DNA of 64,000 bases from Nocardioides daphniae (GTDB taxonomy: Bacteria > Actinomycetota > Actinomycetes > Propionibacteriales > Nocardioidaceae). Below the pieces are notes generated by a model. It saw only the letters and a program-made list of their open reading frames with translations, had not been told where the DNA came from and did not search any database. The first letter of the stretch is position 1, and each line of letters begins with the position of its first letter. Shown one piece after another: positions 50,745 to 61,582 of the stretch. The position numbers and the translations under genes were made by a program. Location of the stretch: assembly GCF_004777465.1 (NCBI RefSeq), contig NZ_CP038462.1, forward strand, positions 2,480,001-2,544,000, written 5' to 3'.

Positions 50745-50900
50745 CGTTCCTCCCAGAAGGACGGGGACACTCGGTGCGTCCCTCGCGGATGGTTCGCCGC
50801 GGGCGCCCAGCCGGATTGGTCTGGACCAGCAGTTACCCAACGCGAGCTACGCACCCCGCCGCGGCTCCGGCGACCCGGCCGTGGGATTTCGTGCGGTGAC

Positions 50901-50906
50901 TACGCT
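50901..50906 (+). promoter_or_regulatory. -10 element TACGCT, leaderless promoter
   Basis: TACGCT, 7 nt (CGGAGAG), then the ATG at 50914. Confidence 0.45.
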
Positions 50907-50913
50907 CGGAGAG

Positions 50914-51466
50914 ATGCAGACGTTCCTTCCGTACGCCGACTTCGAGGCGTCTGCGCGCGCCCTCGACGCCAAGCGCCTGGGCAAGCAACGGGTCGAGACG
51001 ATCCAGATCGTGCGTGCCCTCACCCGCCCCGGCTACGGATGGGCGCACCACCCCGCCGTGCTGATGTGGAAGGGGTTCGAGGAGGCGCTGGGGCGCTACG
51101 GCTTCGTCTGCTGCGACGTCTGGACCGAGCGCGGCTTCGACGACACCTGCGCCGCCACCATCGCCGAGGACCTCGCCACCGCCGGCGTCACCGGCATCCG
51201 GACCGAGGCCGAGCTGGCGGAGGCCGGCGCCCTCCCACCGTGGCTGGGCGACGAGGAGCTCCACCGCAGCCACCGTTCCTCGCTGCTGCGCAAGGACCCC
51301 GAGCACTACGGCGCCTCTTCACCGACGTCCCCGACGACCTGCCGTACGTGTGGCCCGTGCGCTCCGAGAAGGTGCTGGCGGCCGAGCGGCGGCGCGCGGA
51401 GAACGTCGTACGCCGTGCGCAGCGCGCCGCTGAGCGCCGCGTGGAGGAGGCCGTCCGCACGACGGA

Positions 51467-51470
<4 letters not shown>
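50914..51470 (+). CDS. MSMEG_6728-type conserved protein, frameshifted; 3' end uncertain
   Basis: A ~150-185-residue soluble protein beginning [20 protein letters not shown] and continuing [20 protein letters not shown] and [20 protein letters not shown]. That matches the MSMEG_6728 family, whose function is unknown. Near 51312 the frame changes; [20 protein letters not shown] then reads on in the next frame with a basic, coiled-coil-like tail. No stop is found before the convergent katG end at 51467, so the end given is approximate and another indel is likely. Confidence 0.65.
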
Positions 51471-54231
<2,761 letters not shown>

Positions 54232-54247
54232 GACTCCAACCTCTCCC

Positions 54248-54266
54248 CTTTCTTGGAATGAGTCAA
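54248..54266 (-). promoter_or_regulatory. FurA-type operator overlapping furA promoter
   Basis: TTGACTCATTCCAAGAAAG on the minus strand closely matches the known furA operator pattern in mycobacteria and Streptomyces. TTGACT is also the -35; after 17 nt GAGGTT and 6 nt lies the furA ATG at 54231. Confidence 0.75.
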
Positions 54267-54363
54267 GGGTGGAGCGTGCCCCGGTCGCGGCCACTTCTCC
54301 ATGGCACCCTGTTGCCGTGGACGACACCCGTCGGCGATCCCTCATGGAACGCCGACGCTCGAG

Positions 54364-55491
54364 GTGAAGGGGCGCACGATCGACGACAAGGCGCCGGAGC
54401 AGGCCCGCGAGATCGAGGTGGTGGTCATCGGCGGCGGACAGGCCGGCCTGGCCACCGGCTTCTACCTGCGGCGCGGCGGCCTCGTCCCGGGACGCGACTT
54501 CGTGGTCGTCGACGCCGCCGACCGACCGGGCGGGGCGTGGCCACGCACGTGGGACGGGTTGCGCCTGTTCTCGCCGGCAGGCTTCTCGTCGCTGCCCGGC
54601 TGGATGATGCCGCCGTGGGACGACGCGACCCGGGGCTACCCGCCGCGGGACCACGTGGTGTCCTACCTGACCAGGTACGAGGAGCGGTTCGAGCTGCAGG
54701 TGGCGCGGCCACACCGGGTGGAGTCGGTCCGCAGGGCCGACGAGGATCCCATCGGCCGCCTTCTGGTGGAGGCTCCGGGGTGTTCCTGGTCGGCCCGAGC
54801 GGTGGTCTCGGCCACCGGCACCTGGGACCGGCCGTTCTGGCCCACCTACCCGGGGATCGCCACCTTCCGGGGCCGTCAGCTGCACGCTGCCGACTACCAC
54901 TCGCCGGAGGACTTCACCGGTCAGCGCGTCGTCGTGGTCGGCGGCGGGAACTCCGCCGCCCAGATCCTGGCCGAGGTGTCGACCGCGGCCGAGACCCGGT
55001 GGGTCACCAACCGACCACCACGCTTCCTGCAGGACGACGTGGACGGTCGGGTCCTCTTCGCCACCGCCCGGGCCCGGATCGAGGCCTTGGCCCAGGGGCG
55101 CGAGCACGACGGCGTGGCAGGGCTCGGCGACATCGTGATGGTCGCGAGCGTGAAGGCGGCCCGCGACCGCGGCGTCCTGCACGCCCTGCCGATGTTCGCC
55201 CGCCTCACCGAGGGCGCAGTGGCCTGGGCCGACGGCACTAGCTGGGAGTGCGACGCCGTCATCTGGTGCACGGGGTTCCGGCCAGCGCTCAGTCACCTGC
55301 GCCCGTTGCGGTTGACGAGGCATGGACGCATCGCGGTCGGCGGGCCGTCGGGCACGCAGGCCCTCGAGGAACCCCGGCTCCACCTCGTCGGGTACGGCGA
55401 CTGGACGGGCCCCGCGTCCGCAACCCTGGCCGGAGTCGGCCCCTCGGCGCGGGCGACGGCTTCCCTCATTCTGGGGATCCGATCCTCCTGA
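54364..55491 (+). CDS. Flavin-containing monooxygenase-like oxidoreductase
   Basis: A ~375-residue FAD/NADPH enzyme. FAD site: IEVVVIGGGQAGLATGFYLR; VVVDAADRPGGAWPRTWDGL; second Rossmann: QRVVVVGGGNSAAQILAEVS; and near the end GYGDWTGPASATLAGVGPSA. These fit flavin-binding monooxygenases or thioredoxin reductase-like oxidoreductases of the YpdA/CzcO type; substrate unknown. Start is uncertain: GTG 54364 is the shortest sensible one; ATG 54301 is in frame. The frame is intact. Confidence 0.82.
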   Translation: MKGRTIDDKAPEQAREIEVVVIGGGQAGLATGFYLRRGGLVPGRDFVVVDAADRPGGAWPRTWDGLRLFSPAGFSSLPGWMMPPWDDATRGYPPRDHVVSYLTRYEERFELQVARPHRVESVRRADEDPIGRLLVEAPGCSWSARAVVSATGTWDRPFWPTYPGIATFRGRQLHAADYHSPEDFTGQRVVVVGGGNSAAQILAEVSTAAETRWVTNRPPRFLQDDVDGRVLFATARARIEALAQGREHDGVAGLGDIVMVASVKAARDRGVLHALPMFARLTEGAVAWADGTSWECDAVIWCTGFRPALSHLRPLRLTRHGRIAVGGPSGTQALEEPRLHLVGYGDWTGPASATLAGVGPSARATASLILGIRSS

Positions 55492-55607
55492 CGGACGTTC
55501 CCCCACTTTTTGGTCGGCGTGTCAGGCAGTGGCCGGGCGGCTCCTCCCTACGGTCGTGCGCGGCCCGATCGAACGTTCGGGCTGACATCTCGGAAGGCAT
55601 AGAACGC

Positions 55608-55967
55608 ATGAACTCGCTCAAGAAGGCAGCCCTCGGCGCAGGCGTCACCCTCATGGCCGCAGGTGGCTCGCTGTTCGCCGTGCCGGCAGCCCACGCAGCT
55701 CCCGCGCCGGTCGGCTCGGTCGTCGCGAACCGCACCGAGCCCGGCGTCTGCACCGTGCGGTGGACCTACGGACCCACCGACGTCTTCTTCGACCTCAAGG
55801 AGACCGACCTCTACACCGGCGAGGTGCGCAACGCCGTGTACGCCGGCACGGTGCGCCGGGCCGTCTTCACGTTCCGCAACGGCACCCACCGCTTCCGTTA
55901 CGCCGTCCGCGTGAGCAAGGGCGGCGAGGTCAGCACCTGGAAGAGCGACATCTGCGAGAAGGCCTGA
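55608..55967 (+). CDS. Small secreted protein of unknown function
   Basis: A 119-residue exported protein with a signal peptide (NSLKKAALGAGVTLMAAGGS, cleavage near AAHAAPAP). The mature part is ~85 residues, beta-rich, with two Cys (GVCTVRW, SDICEKA) likely disulfide bonded: EPGVCTVRWTYGPTDVFFDL, NAVYAGTVRRAVFTFRNGTH. No known domain. A long-stem hairpin follows. Confidence 0.75.
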   Translation: MNSLKKAALGAGVTLMAAGGSLFAVPAAHAAPAPVGSVVANRTEPGVCTVRWTYGPTDVFFDLKETDLYTGEVRNAVYAGTVRRAVFTFRNGTHRFRYAVRVSKGGEVSTWKSDICEKA

Positions 55968-55977
55968 CCCTGAAATG

Positions 55978-56013
55978 CGAAGGATCCGAACCCCTGAGGG
56001 TTCGGATCCTTCG
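55978..56013. terminator. Bidirectional perfect hairpin (16-bp stem) between secreted protein gene and tRNA-fMet copy 2
   Basis: CGAAGGATCCGAACCC and complement around CTGA; followed by TTCTTT on the plus strand. Ends 8 nt from the tRNA 3' end. Confidence 0.8.
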
Positions 56014-56020
56014 TTCTTTG

Positions 56021-56094
56021 TAGCGGGGACAGGATTTGAACCTGCGACCTCTGGGTTATGAGCCCAGCGAGCTACCGAGCTGCTCCACCCCGCG
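56021..56094 (-). tRNA. Initiator tRNA-fMet (CAT), copy 2
   Basis: Identical over 74 nt to the copy at 45596-45669, and a few upstream bases (the tcggtgag stretch on the plus strand) also agree. Same initiator hallmarks. CCA not encoded. Confidence 0.95.
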
Positions 56095-56161
56095 TCGGTG
56101 AGTCACACGTTACCGGACGGGGTCGAGCGGTTCCTAATCGGGGTGGGTCACACCCACCGGA

Positions 56162-59086
56162 TCACTTCTTCTCGGAGAGCTCCACGGCCTCGTTCACGAG
56201 CTCCTTGGCCTTCTCGATCGCCTCGGCCCACGCCACGGTGTCCCCGTCGCGCTGGGCCTTGTCGGCGGCCGCGAACTGCTTCTCCGCCTGGGCGAGCAGC
56301 GACCGGATCTGCTGGTTGACCGTGCCGGACGCCGGCGGCTGGTCGCCACCCTTGTCGCCGCCCTTGCCACCGTCACCCGAACCGCTGGGAGTCGGGCCGG
56401 AGTCGTCGACGCCGAGCACGTCCGCGATCGCCCCACGCAGCGTCGGCGCGATCCCGACGTTGCCGCCGTAGGAGACGAGCACGAAGCTCAGGATCGGATA
56501 GCTCGACTCCGACGCGTCACGCGCGGCGTACAGCGGCTGCACGTACATCAGGCCGTCGCCGACCGGCAGGGTCAGCAGGTTGCCGTAGCGCGGGTTGATG
56601 CCGCCCTGGTCGAACGAGAAGAGCTCGTCACGCACGTCCTCGTCGGACGCGATCTCGTTGGCCACCTGGACCGGACCGTTGGTCCGCTCGTCCGACAGCT
56701 CCAGCACCTGGATCTTGCCGTAGTCGCTGCTGGTGGCGTCGGAGTTCACCGAGACGAAGGCCGCGAGGTTGTTCTTGTCGCGCGGCACGTAGACCGACGT
56801 GAGCGACCAGATCTGCTCCGCGTTCGGGTCCTCGTCACCCTGGGGGTTGGCGAAGAGGCGGTAGGGCGGCTGCTGGCTGTTCTCCACGTTCGGGTCGTTC
56901 GGGACCTCCCACCGGTTGTTGCCGGCGTACCAGTCCTTGGGGTCGGTGACGTGGTAGCGGGCGAACTGGTAGCGCTGCGCCTTGAAGAGGTCCTCGGGGT
57001 AGCGCAGGTGGGAGACCAGGGCCTCGGGAATCTCGTCCTTGTCGAGCACGGTGCCGGGGAAGACGTTGCGCCAGACCTTGAGGATCGGGTCCTCCTCGTC
57101 CCAGGCGTACAGCTTCACCGTGCCGTCGTAGGCGTCGACCGTGGCCTTGACCGCGTTGCGGACGTAGTTGATCTCGTCGGTCGGCAGCGTCTGGAAGCCC
57201 AGGTCGTCCTGGAGCGAGTCGTCGATCATGTCCTCGAACGACTCCTTCTGCGACAAGGGGTACTTGTCGGTGACCGTGTAGCCGTCGAGCACCCACTGGA
57301 TGCGACCGTCGACGACGACCGGGTAGGGGTCGGAGTCGACCGTGAGCCACGGGGCGACCTTCTCGACCATCCGCCGCGGGTTGCGGTCGTACAGGATCTT
57401 GGAGTCGTCGTAGATGCGGCCGGAGAGCAGGAAGTTCGGCTCGCCGTACTTCACCGCGTACAGCAGGCGGTTGAAGGCGCTGCCCACCGGCACGCCGCCC
57501 TCACCGTCGTAGGTCGAGGTGGGGCTAGAGCCCTCCTCGCCGCGCGGCAGGTCGAGCTCGACGTCCTTGCCGTCCTCACCGGACTTGCCGACGACCGAGT
57601 AGCTGGGGCTGGTCTCACCGAAGTAGACCCGCTGCTCGAACGGCTCGTCGGAGAGCTCGCTGAGCGCCTTCTGGCCCGCCTCCTGGCCCTCGGCCCACTG
57701 GATCGCCTCGGCCTGGCTGCCGTCGTCGGCCGGACGCTGGTTGGCGTAGGCCGCGATCATGCCGGAACCGTGGGTGTAGACGGTGTGCAGGTTCGCCCAG
57801 TTGCGGTCAGACTCGGCGAGGCCGCTCTGGTCGAGCTCACGCACGCCGAGCACGAGGGCGCGCTCCTGGCCGTCGAGGGTGTAGCGGTCGACGTCGAGCA
57901 CGTCGGGGACCGTGTAGTACGCACGGACCTGCTGCTGCTGCTCGAAGGTGGGGCTGACCAGCTTGGGGTCGACCAGCGGCACCGACGAGGTGCCGGTCTC
58001 CAGCTGCGCGAGCGCGGAGCCGAGGTCGGGGGCGCTGGTGTAGCGGTTCACCTCGACGTCGTCGAGGTTGTACGCGGCCCGCGTCGCCTCGATGTTCTTC
58101 TCGATGTACGCCGCTTCCTTGTCGGGCTGGTTGGGCGCAACCTGGAAGCGCTGCACGATGCCCGGCCAGAGCATGCCGAGCAGGATCGCCGAGAGCGCCA
58201 GCAGGGCGATGCCGACCGACGGCAGCATCCAGGTGCGGCGCCACACGTTGAGGAAGAAGAGGACCGCACAGATGATGGCGATGCCGACGAGGATGTTCTT
58301 GGCCGGCAGGACCGCGTTGTCGTCGGTGAAGTTCATGCCCGTGATCAACGAGCCCGAGCTGTTGAGCAGGTCGTAGCGGTCGAGCCAGTAGTCCGCGGCC
58401 TTCGCCAGCACGGCGACACCGAGCAGCACCGAGACCTGGATCTGGGCGGCCGGGCTGAACTTGTCGCGCTGCGCCTGGAGGCGGATGCCGCCGTAGAGGT
58501 AGTGCACGACCAGCGCCGCCAGCAGGCCGACGACGGCCGCCGCCAGCAGGAAGTCGACGACGAAGTGCAGCCAGCCGAGCTCGAAGACGTAGAAGCTGAC
58601 GTCCTTGTCGAAGTAGGGGTCCTTGGTGCCGAAGTTCTCGCTGTGGCGCCACGTGGTGAACTCACGCCACCGGCCGGAGCCCGACGCGCCGGCGAAGAGA
58701 CCCATGAGCACCGCGAAGCCGGCGAGCGCCCACCCCTTCACCGGCTTGATCGCCTCGCGGTAGCGGTCGAGGCTCTCCTGCTCCACCGAGGTGGGACGGA
58801 AGAACGGCCGGAACCGGTGGGCCAGGTACATGTTGAGCGCGACCACGACGGCCATCAGCACGCCGAAGACGAGGAAGAGACCGATGCGGGTCAGCACCAG
58901 GGTGGTGAAGACGCCGGAGAAGTCGACCGACTTGAACCACAGGCGCTCGGTCCAGAACGCCGAGAAGGCGGTCAGCGCGAGGAAGCCGACCAGGAGGATG
59001 CCGGCGGTGATGACCAGCGCACGCGAGCGTCGCTGGGGAGGGCCCGGCGCCGGCGCCGCAGCCGCGGGAGGACCGAAGAGGCTCAT
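56162..59086 (-). CDS. UPF0182 family membrane protein
   Basis: A 974-residue membrane protein. Six to seven TM helices in residues 20-320 (ALVITAGILLVGFLALTAFS, VFGVLMAVVVALNMYLAHRF, VGIAIICAVLFFLNVWRRTW), then a large extracytoplasmic region of ~550 residues (VLDVDRYTLDGQERALVLGV, NRRWEVPNDP-like NNRWEVPNDPNVENSQQPPY) and an acidic, low-complexity C-terminus (GDGGKGGDKGGDQPPASGTV) with helical tail. The UPF0182 family is conserved in actinobacteria and cyanobacteria, function unknown. ATG overlaps the upstream stop (ATGA), so it is coupled to the PPA1309 gene. Confidence 0.95.
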   Translation of the reverse strand: MSLFGPPAAAAPAPGPPQRRSRALVITAGILLVGFLALTAFSAFWTERLWFKSVDFSGVFTTLVLTRIGLFLVFGVLMAVVVALNMYLAHRFRPFFRPTSVEQESLDRYREAIKPVKGWALAGFAVLMGLFAGASGSGRWREFTTWRHSENFGTKDPYFDKDVSFYVFELGWLHFVVDFLLAAAVVGLLAALVVHYLYGGIRLQAQRDKFSPAAQIQVSVLLGVAVLAKAADYWLDRYDLLNSSGSLITGMNFTDDNAVLPAKNILVGIAIICAVLFFLNVWRRTWMLPSVGIALLALSAILLGMLWPGIVQRFQVAPNQPDKEAAYIEKNIEATRAAYNLDDVEVNRYTSAPDLGSALAQLETGTSSVPLVDPKLVSPTFEQQQQVRAYYTVPDVLDVDRYTLDGQERALVLGVRELDQSGLAESDRNWANLHTVYTHGSGMIAAYANQRPADDGSQAEAIQWAEGQEAGQKALSELSDEPFEQRVYFGETSPSYSVVGKSGEDGKDVELDLPRGEEGSSPTSTYDGEGGVPVGSAFNRLLYAVKYGEPNFLLSGRIYDDSKILYDRNPRRMVEKVAPWLTVDSDPYPVVVDGRIQWVLDGYTVTDKYPLSQKESFEDMIDDSLQDDLGFQTLPTDEINYVRNAVKATVDAYDGTVKLYAWDEEDPILKVWRNVFPGTVLDKDEIPEALVSHLRYPEDLFKAQRYQFARYHVTDPKDWYAGNNRWEVPNDPNVENSQQPPYRLFANPQGDEDPNAEQIWSLTSVYVPRDKNNLAAFVSVNSDATSSDYGKIQVLELSDERTNGPVQVANEIASDEDVRDELFSFDQGGINPRYGNLLTLPVGDGLMYVQPLYAARDASESSYPILSFVLVSYGGNVGIAPTLRGAIADVLGVDDSGPTPSGSGDGGKGGDKGGDQPPASGTVNQQIRSLLAQAEKQFAAADKAQRDGDTVAWAEAIEKAKELVNEAVELSEKK

Positions 59087-59649
59087 GCCTGCACCTCGTC
59101 CGCGTCACGCAGGGTGCCGAGCACCAGCTCGACGAGACCCGGTACGAGGTCGGTGCCGTCGACCACGGACTGCTCGTCGTCGTGGGCCTTGAGGCGCAGC
59201 GCGCAGTAGGTCGCGCCGGCGCGGGTCGCGCCCGCGACCATGCGGACCTCCTGGCGCAGCGGGTGCTGGCGCGCGAAGGCGGCGGCCTCCTCCGGGTCCT
59301 CGGGGATCTCGGGGTCGACCTCGGGCGGCAGCACCAGGCGCTCGACGACCACGCAGCACCCGTCGACGGTGGGCGGCCAGACGATCGACTCCAGCGCCTG
59401 CTCGATCGGGTTGTCGCTGGAGTACTGCTCCTGCTCGATCGCGGTCAGCGACCCGGGCACGGCGCTGTCGGCCAGGCCCATGGCCTGCGCCATCTGGGGC
59501 TCGGCCTCGAGGAAGCGCATCGTGTCGACCAGCGCGTAGAGGCGGGCCGGCTGGTCCCACCCCTCACGGCCGACGTGGGCCTCGACCTCGAGCACCGCCG
59601 ACGCGAGGGCTGGGTCGGTCAACGTGGCGTCCATGGGCTCGTCGGTCAC
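59083..59649 (-). CDS. PPA1309 family protein
   Basis: A 188-residue soluble protein: PALASAVLEVEAHVGREGWD, ARLYALVDTMRFLEAEPQMA, then ESIVWPPTVDGCCVVVERLV and REVRMVAGATRAGATYCALR-type segments. Matches the PPA1309 family of actinobacteria, function unknown. Overlaps both neighbours by ATGA, a three-gene coupled operon with the S16 protease and UPF0182. Confidence 0.9.
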   Translation of the reverse strand: MTDEPMDATLTDPALASAVLEVEAHVGREGWDQPARLYALVDTMRFLEAEPQMAQAMGLADSAVPGSLTAIEQEQYSSDNPIEQALESIVWPPTVDGCCVVVERLVLPPEVDPEIPEDPEEAAAFARQHPLRQEVRMVAGATRAGATYCALRLKAHDDEQSVVDGTDLVPGLVELVLGTLRDADEVQA

Positions 59650-60701
59650 TTCTCCTGCTTTCTGTCACAACTGGGCAGTGCGGCGTCGGGGTCGTCGACC
59701 CACGCCTCGATCGACGTCAAGGCGTCGTTGAACTTGTCGGCGCGCACCAGGCGCATGTCACCCGGACGCGCACCGAGTGCCTCCTCGCAGTTGGAGGCAG
59801 GGACCATGAAGAGCTCGGCGCCGGCGTCGCGGGCCGAGGCGATCTTCTGCGCCACTCCCCCGATCGGGCCGACCGTGCCGTCGGCGGCCATCGTGCCGGT
59901 GCCGGCGATGGTCGCCCCGTCGGTGAGCGAGCCGGGGGTCAGGGTGTCGTAGACGCCGAGGGAGAACATCAGCCCGGCGCTCGACCCGCCGATCGACGGG
60001 TCGATGTTGAGGTCGACGTCGAAGGGGAACTCGTAGCCCTGCGCGGGGGTGATACCGATGCGCAGGTCGCCCTCGACCATGCGCGGCTGCACCTCGACGG
60101 TCCGCTCGGCCCGGGCGCGACGGATCGTGAAGGACAGGGTGTCGCCCTCCTTGGCCGCGTCGACGGCGTCGACCACGTCCTGGGGCGTGGAGACCGCCTT
60201 GTCGCCGACCGCGAGGATCACGTCACCGCGCTCGAGGACCCCGTCGGCGGGCATCCCGTCGCTGATCAGCAGCACCTCCACGGCCGACGGCACGTCGAAG
60301 CCGAGACGCTGCATCGCCACCGCGACCGCCACGTCCTGGGACGAGGCCATCTGCACGGCGCCCTCGAACTCGACGTCCTCACGGCTCTGGTCGGGCGAGT
60401 AGACCGCTTCGTACGGGAGCACCGCCTTGTCGCGGTCGAACCACGCGGCCATCACCTCGAAGAGGTTGACGCGGGCGTTGGGCCGGGTCACGTAGACGGT
60501 CGTGAGCAGCAGCTCACCCGAGTCGCGGTGCGCCTTGTCGTCGGAGACCTGGACGATCTCGTCGCCCTGGCTCTCGCCGAGGACGTCGACGGTGAGCCCG
60601 GGCGAGTAGGTGACGTAGGGAAGGGGCACGAAGACCGCGACCAACCACAGTCCCACCACGAGGGGCAACGCGAGGAGGCCCGCAAGGGTCCGCTGACTCA
60701 T
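59646..60701 (-). CDS. Membrane-anchored PDZ/Lon-type S16 protease (YlbL-like)
   Basis: A 351-residue protease. N-terminal TM helix (LAGLLALPLVVGLWLVAVFV), a PDZ domain in ~135-210 (VLLISDGMPADGVLERGDVI), and a Lon-type catalytic domain with Ser in NIDPSIGGSSAGLMFSLGVY and Lys in VGPIGGVAQKIASARDAGAE, giving a Ser-Lys dyad. Membrane proteases of this type cleave membrane-associated regulators. Start ATG 60701 is chosen over 60728 because the TM helix follows directly. Syntenic with M. tuberculosis Rv3194c-Rv3193c. Confidence 0.92.
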   Translation of the reverse strand: MSQRTLAGLLALPLVVGLWLVAVFVPLPYVTYSPGLTVDVLGESQGDEIVQVSDDKAHRDSGELLLTTVYVTRPNARVNLFEVMAAWFDRDKAVLPYEAVYSPDQSREDVEFEGAVQMASSQDVAVAVAMQRLGFDVPSAVEVLLISDGMPADGVLERGDVILAVGDKAVSTPQDVVDAVDAAKEGDTLSFTIRRARAERTVEVQPRMVEGDLRIGITPAQGYEFPFDVDLNIDPSIGGSSAGLMFSLGVYDTLTPGSLTDGATIAGTGTMAADGTVGPIGGVAQKIASARDAGAELFMVPASNCEEALGARPGDMRLVRADKFNDALTSIEAWVDDPDAALPSCDRKQEK

Positions 60702-60728
60702 GGCGCCAAGCCTCTCAGACCGCGGCAA

Positions 60729-61010
60729 CTAGCGCGCGGCGCGGGGGCGACGCTCGTCCGACCCCGGTCCGGAGGCGGACGAACCGCCCTGCTCGCGCGG
60801 GGGTCGCACGGCGATCCCGGTGCTGCGGTCACGCTCCCGGGCCGGGGGCGTACGCGGCACCGCACGCTCGCGCTCCAGGGCCTTGGCGAGCCGGGCCGCG
60901 GCGACCTCACGGTCGACCTCACCACGGCCGTCGCGGCCGAGCCAGCCGATCCACGCCATGGCCACGCACGTCACCACCACGCTCGGCGCGAGCCACCACA
61001 GGATCTCCAC
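60729..61010 (-). CDS. Small membrane protein with basic tail
   Basis: A 93-residue protein with one TM helix near the N-terminus (VEILWWLAPSVVVTCVAMAW) and a long Arg/Glu-rich cytoplasmic tail (AARLAKALERERAVPRTPPA). GTG 61010 has TACCGT 6 nt upstream, a leaderless arrangement. Function unknown. It lies just upstream of the S16 protease gene on the same strand. Confidence 0.65.
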   Translation of the reverse strand: MEILWWLAPSVVVTCVAMAWIGWLGRDGRGEVDREVAAARLAKALERERAVPRTPPARERDRSTGIAVRPPREQGGSSASGPGSDERRPRAAR

Positions 61011-61016
61011 GGTGCA

Positions 61017-61022
61017 ACGGTA
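61017..61022 (-). promoter_or_regulatory. -10 element TACCGT, leaderless promoter of the small membrane protein
   Basis: TACCGT on the minus strand, 6 nt, then GTG 61010. Confidence 0.45.
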
Positions 61023-61087
61023 GGACGCTCGTGGCGCGGTACGACGGTCCCACGCCGCAGGGAGGCGCCGACCCACGTCAGGCAGCG

Positions 61088-61519
61088 TCAGGGGGTGCCG
61101 ACCCACTCGTCGGAGCCGTCGTCGAAGCGCTGGTGCTTCCAGACCGGCACCTCGGCCTTGAGGGTGTCGATCAGTGCACGGGAGGCCCGGAACGACTCGT
61201 CGCGGTGGGCCGAGGTGGTGGCCACGACGACGGCGACGTCGCCGATGTGCAGCGTGCCGACCCGGTGCACGGCAGCGACGCCGAGCACGTCGAAGTCGGC
61301 GGCGACCCGGTCGGCCACCTCCTGCAGCCGCGCCATGGCCGTGGGGTGGGCGGAATAGCCGAGGCCCTCGACGCCCCGCCCGCCGTCGTGGTCGCGGACC
61401 TGCCCGACGAAGAGCGTCAGCGCGCCGGCCGCGTCGTCCTGCAGGGCCGCCACCACCTCGCCCACGTCGAGCGGCGCCTCGCGCAGGTCCACCAGGCGTA
61501 CGACGTCAGGGGTGCTCAT
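61088..61519 (-). CDS. moaE: Molybdopterin synthase catalytic subunit MoaE
   Basis: A 143-residue MoaE, which with MoaD puts sulfur into precursor Z in molybdenum cofactor biosynthesis. Signature residues: ALTLFVGQVRDHDGGRGVEG (F-x-G-x-V-R), AVHRVGTLHIGDVAVVVATT (H-R-x-G) and KAEVPVWKHQRFDDGSDEWV (K-x-x-x-P-x-W-K). No moaD or other moa gene is adjacent. Leaderless start: TAGACT 7 nt upstream (61527-61532). Confidence 0.95.
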   Translation of the reverse strand: MSTPDVVRLVDLREAPLDVGEVVAALQDDAAGALTLFVGQVRDHDGGRGVEGLGYSAHPTAMARLQEVADRVAADFDVLGVAAVHRVGTLHIGDVAVVVATTSAHRDESFRASRALIDTLKAEVPVWKHQRFDDGSDEWVGTP

Positions 61520-61526
61520 CCGCCGC

Positions 61527-61532
61527 AGTCTA
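61527..61532 (-). promoter_or_regulatory. -10 element TAGACT, leaderless moaE promoter
   Basis: TAGACT on the minus strand, 7 nt, then ATG 61519. Confidence 0.5.
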
Positions 61533-61569
61533 GGCGGGTCTACGACGACTCCGGCGACCGTCCGGCCAG

Positions 61570-61575
61570 TAGGCT
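61570..61575 (+). promoter_or_regulatory. -10 element TAGGCT, leaderless promoter of the zincin-like gene
   Basis: TAGGCT, 7 nt, then the ATG at 61583. Confidence 0.5.
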
Positions 61576-61582
61576 CGCAGTC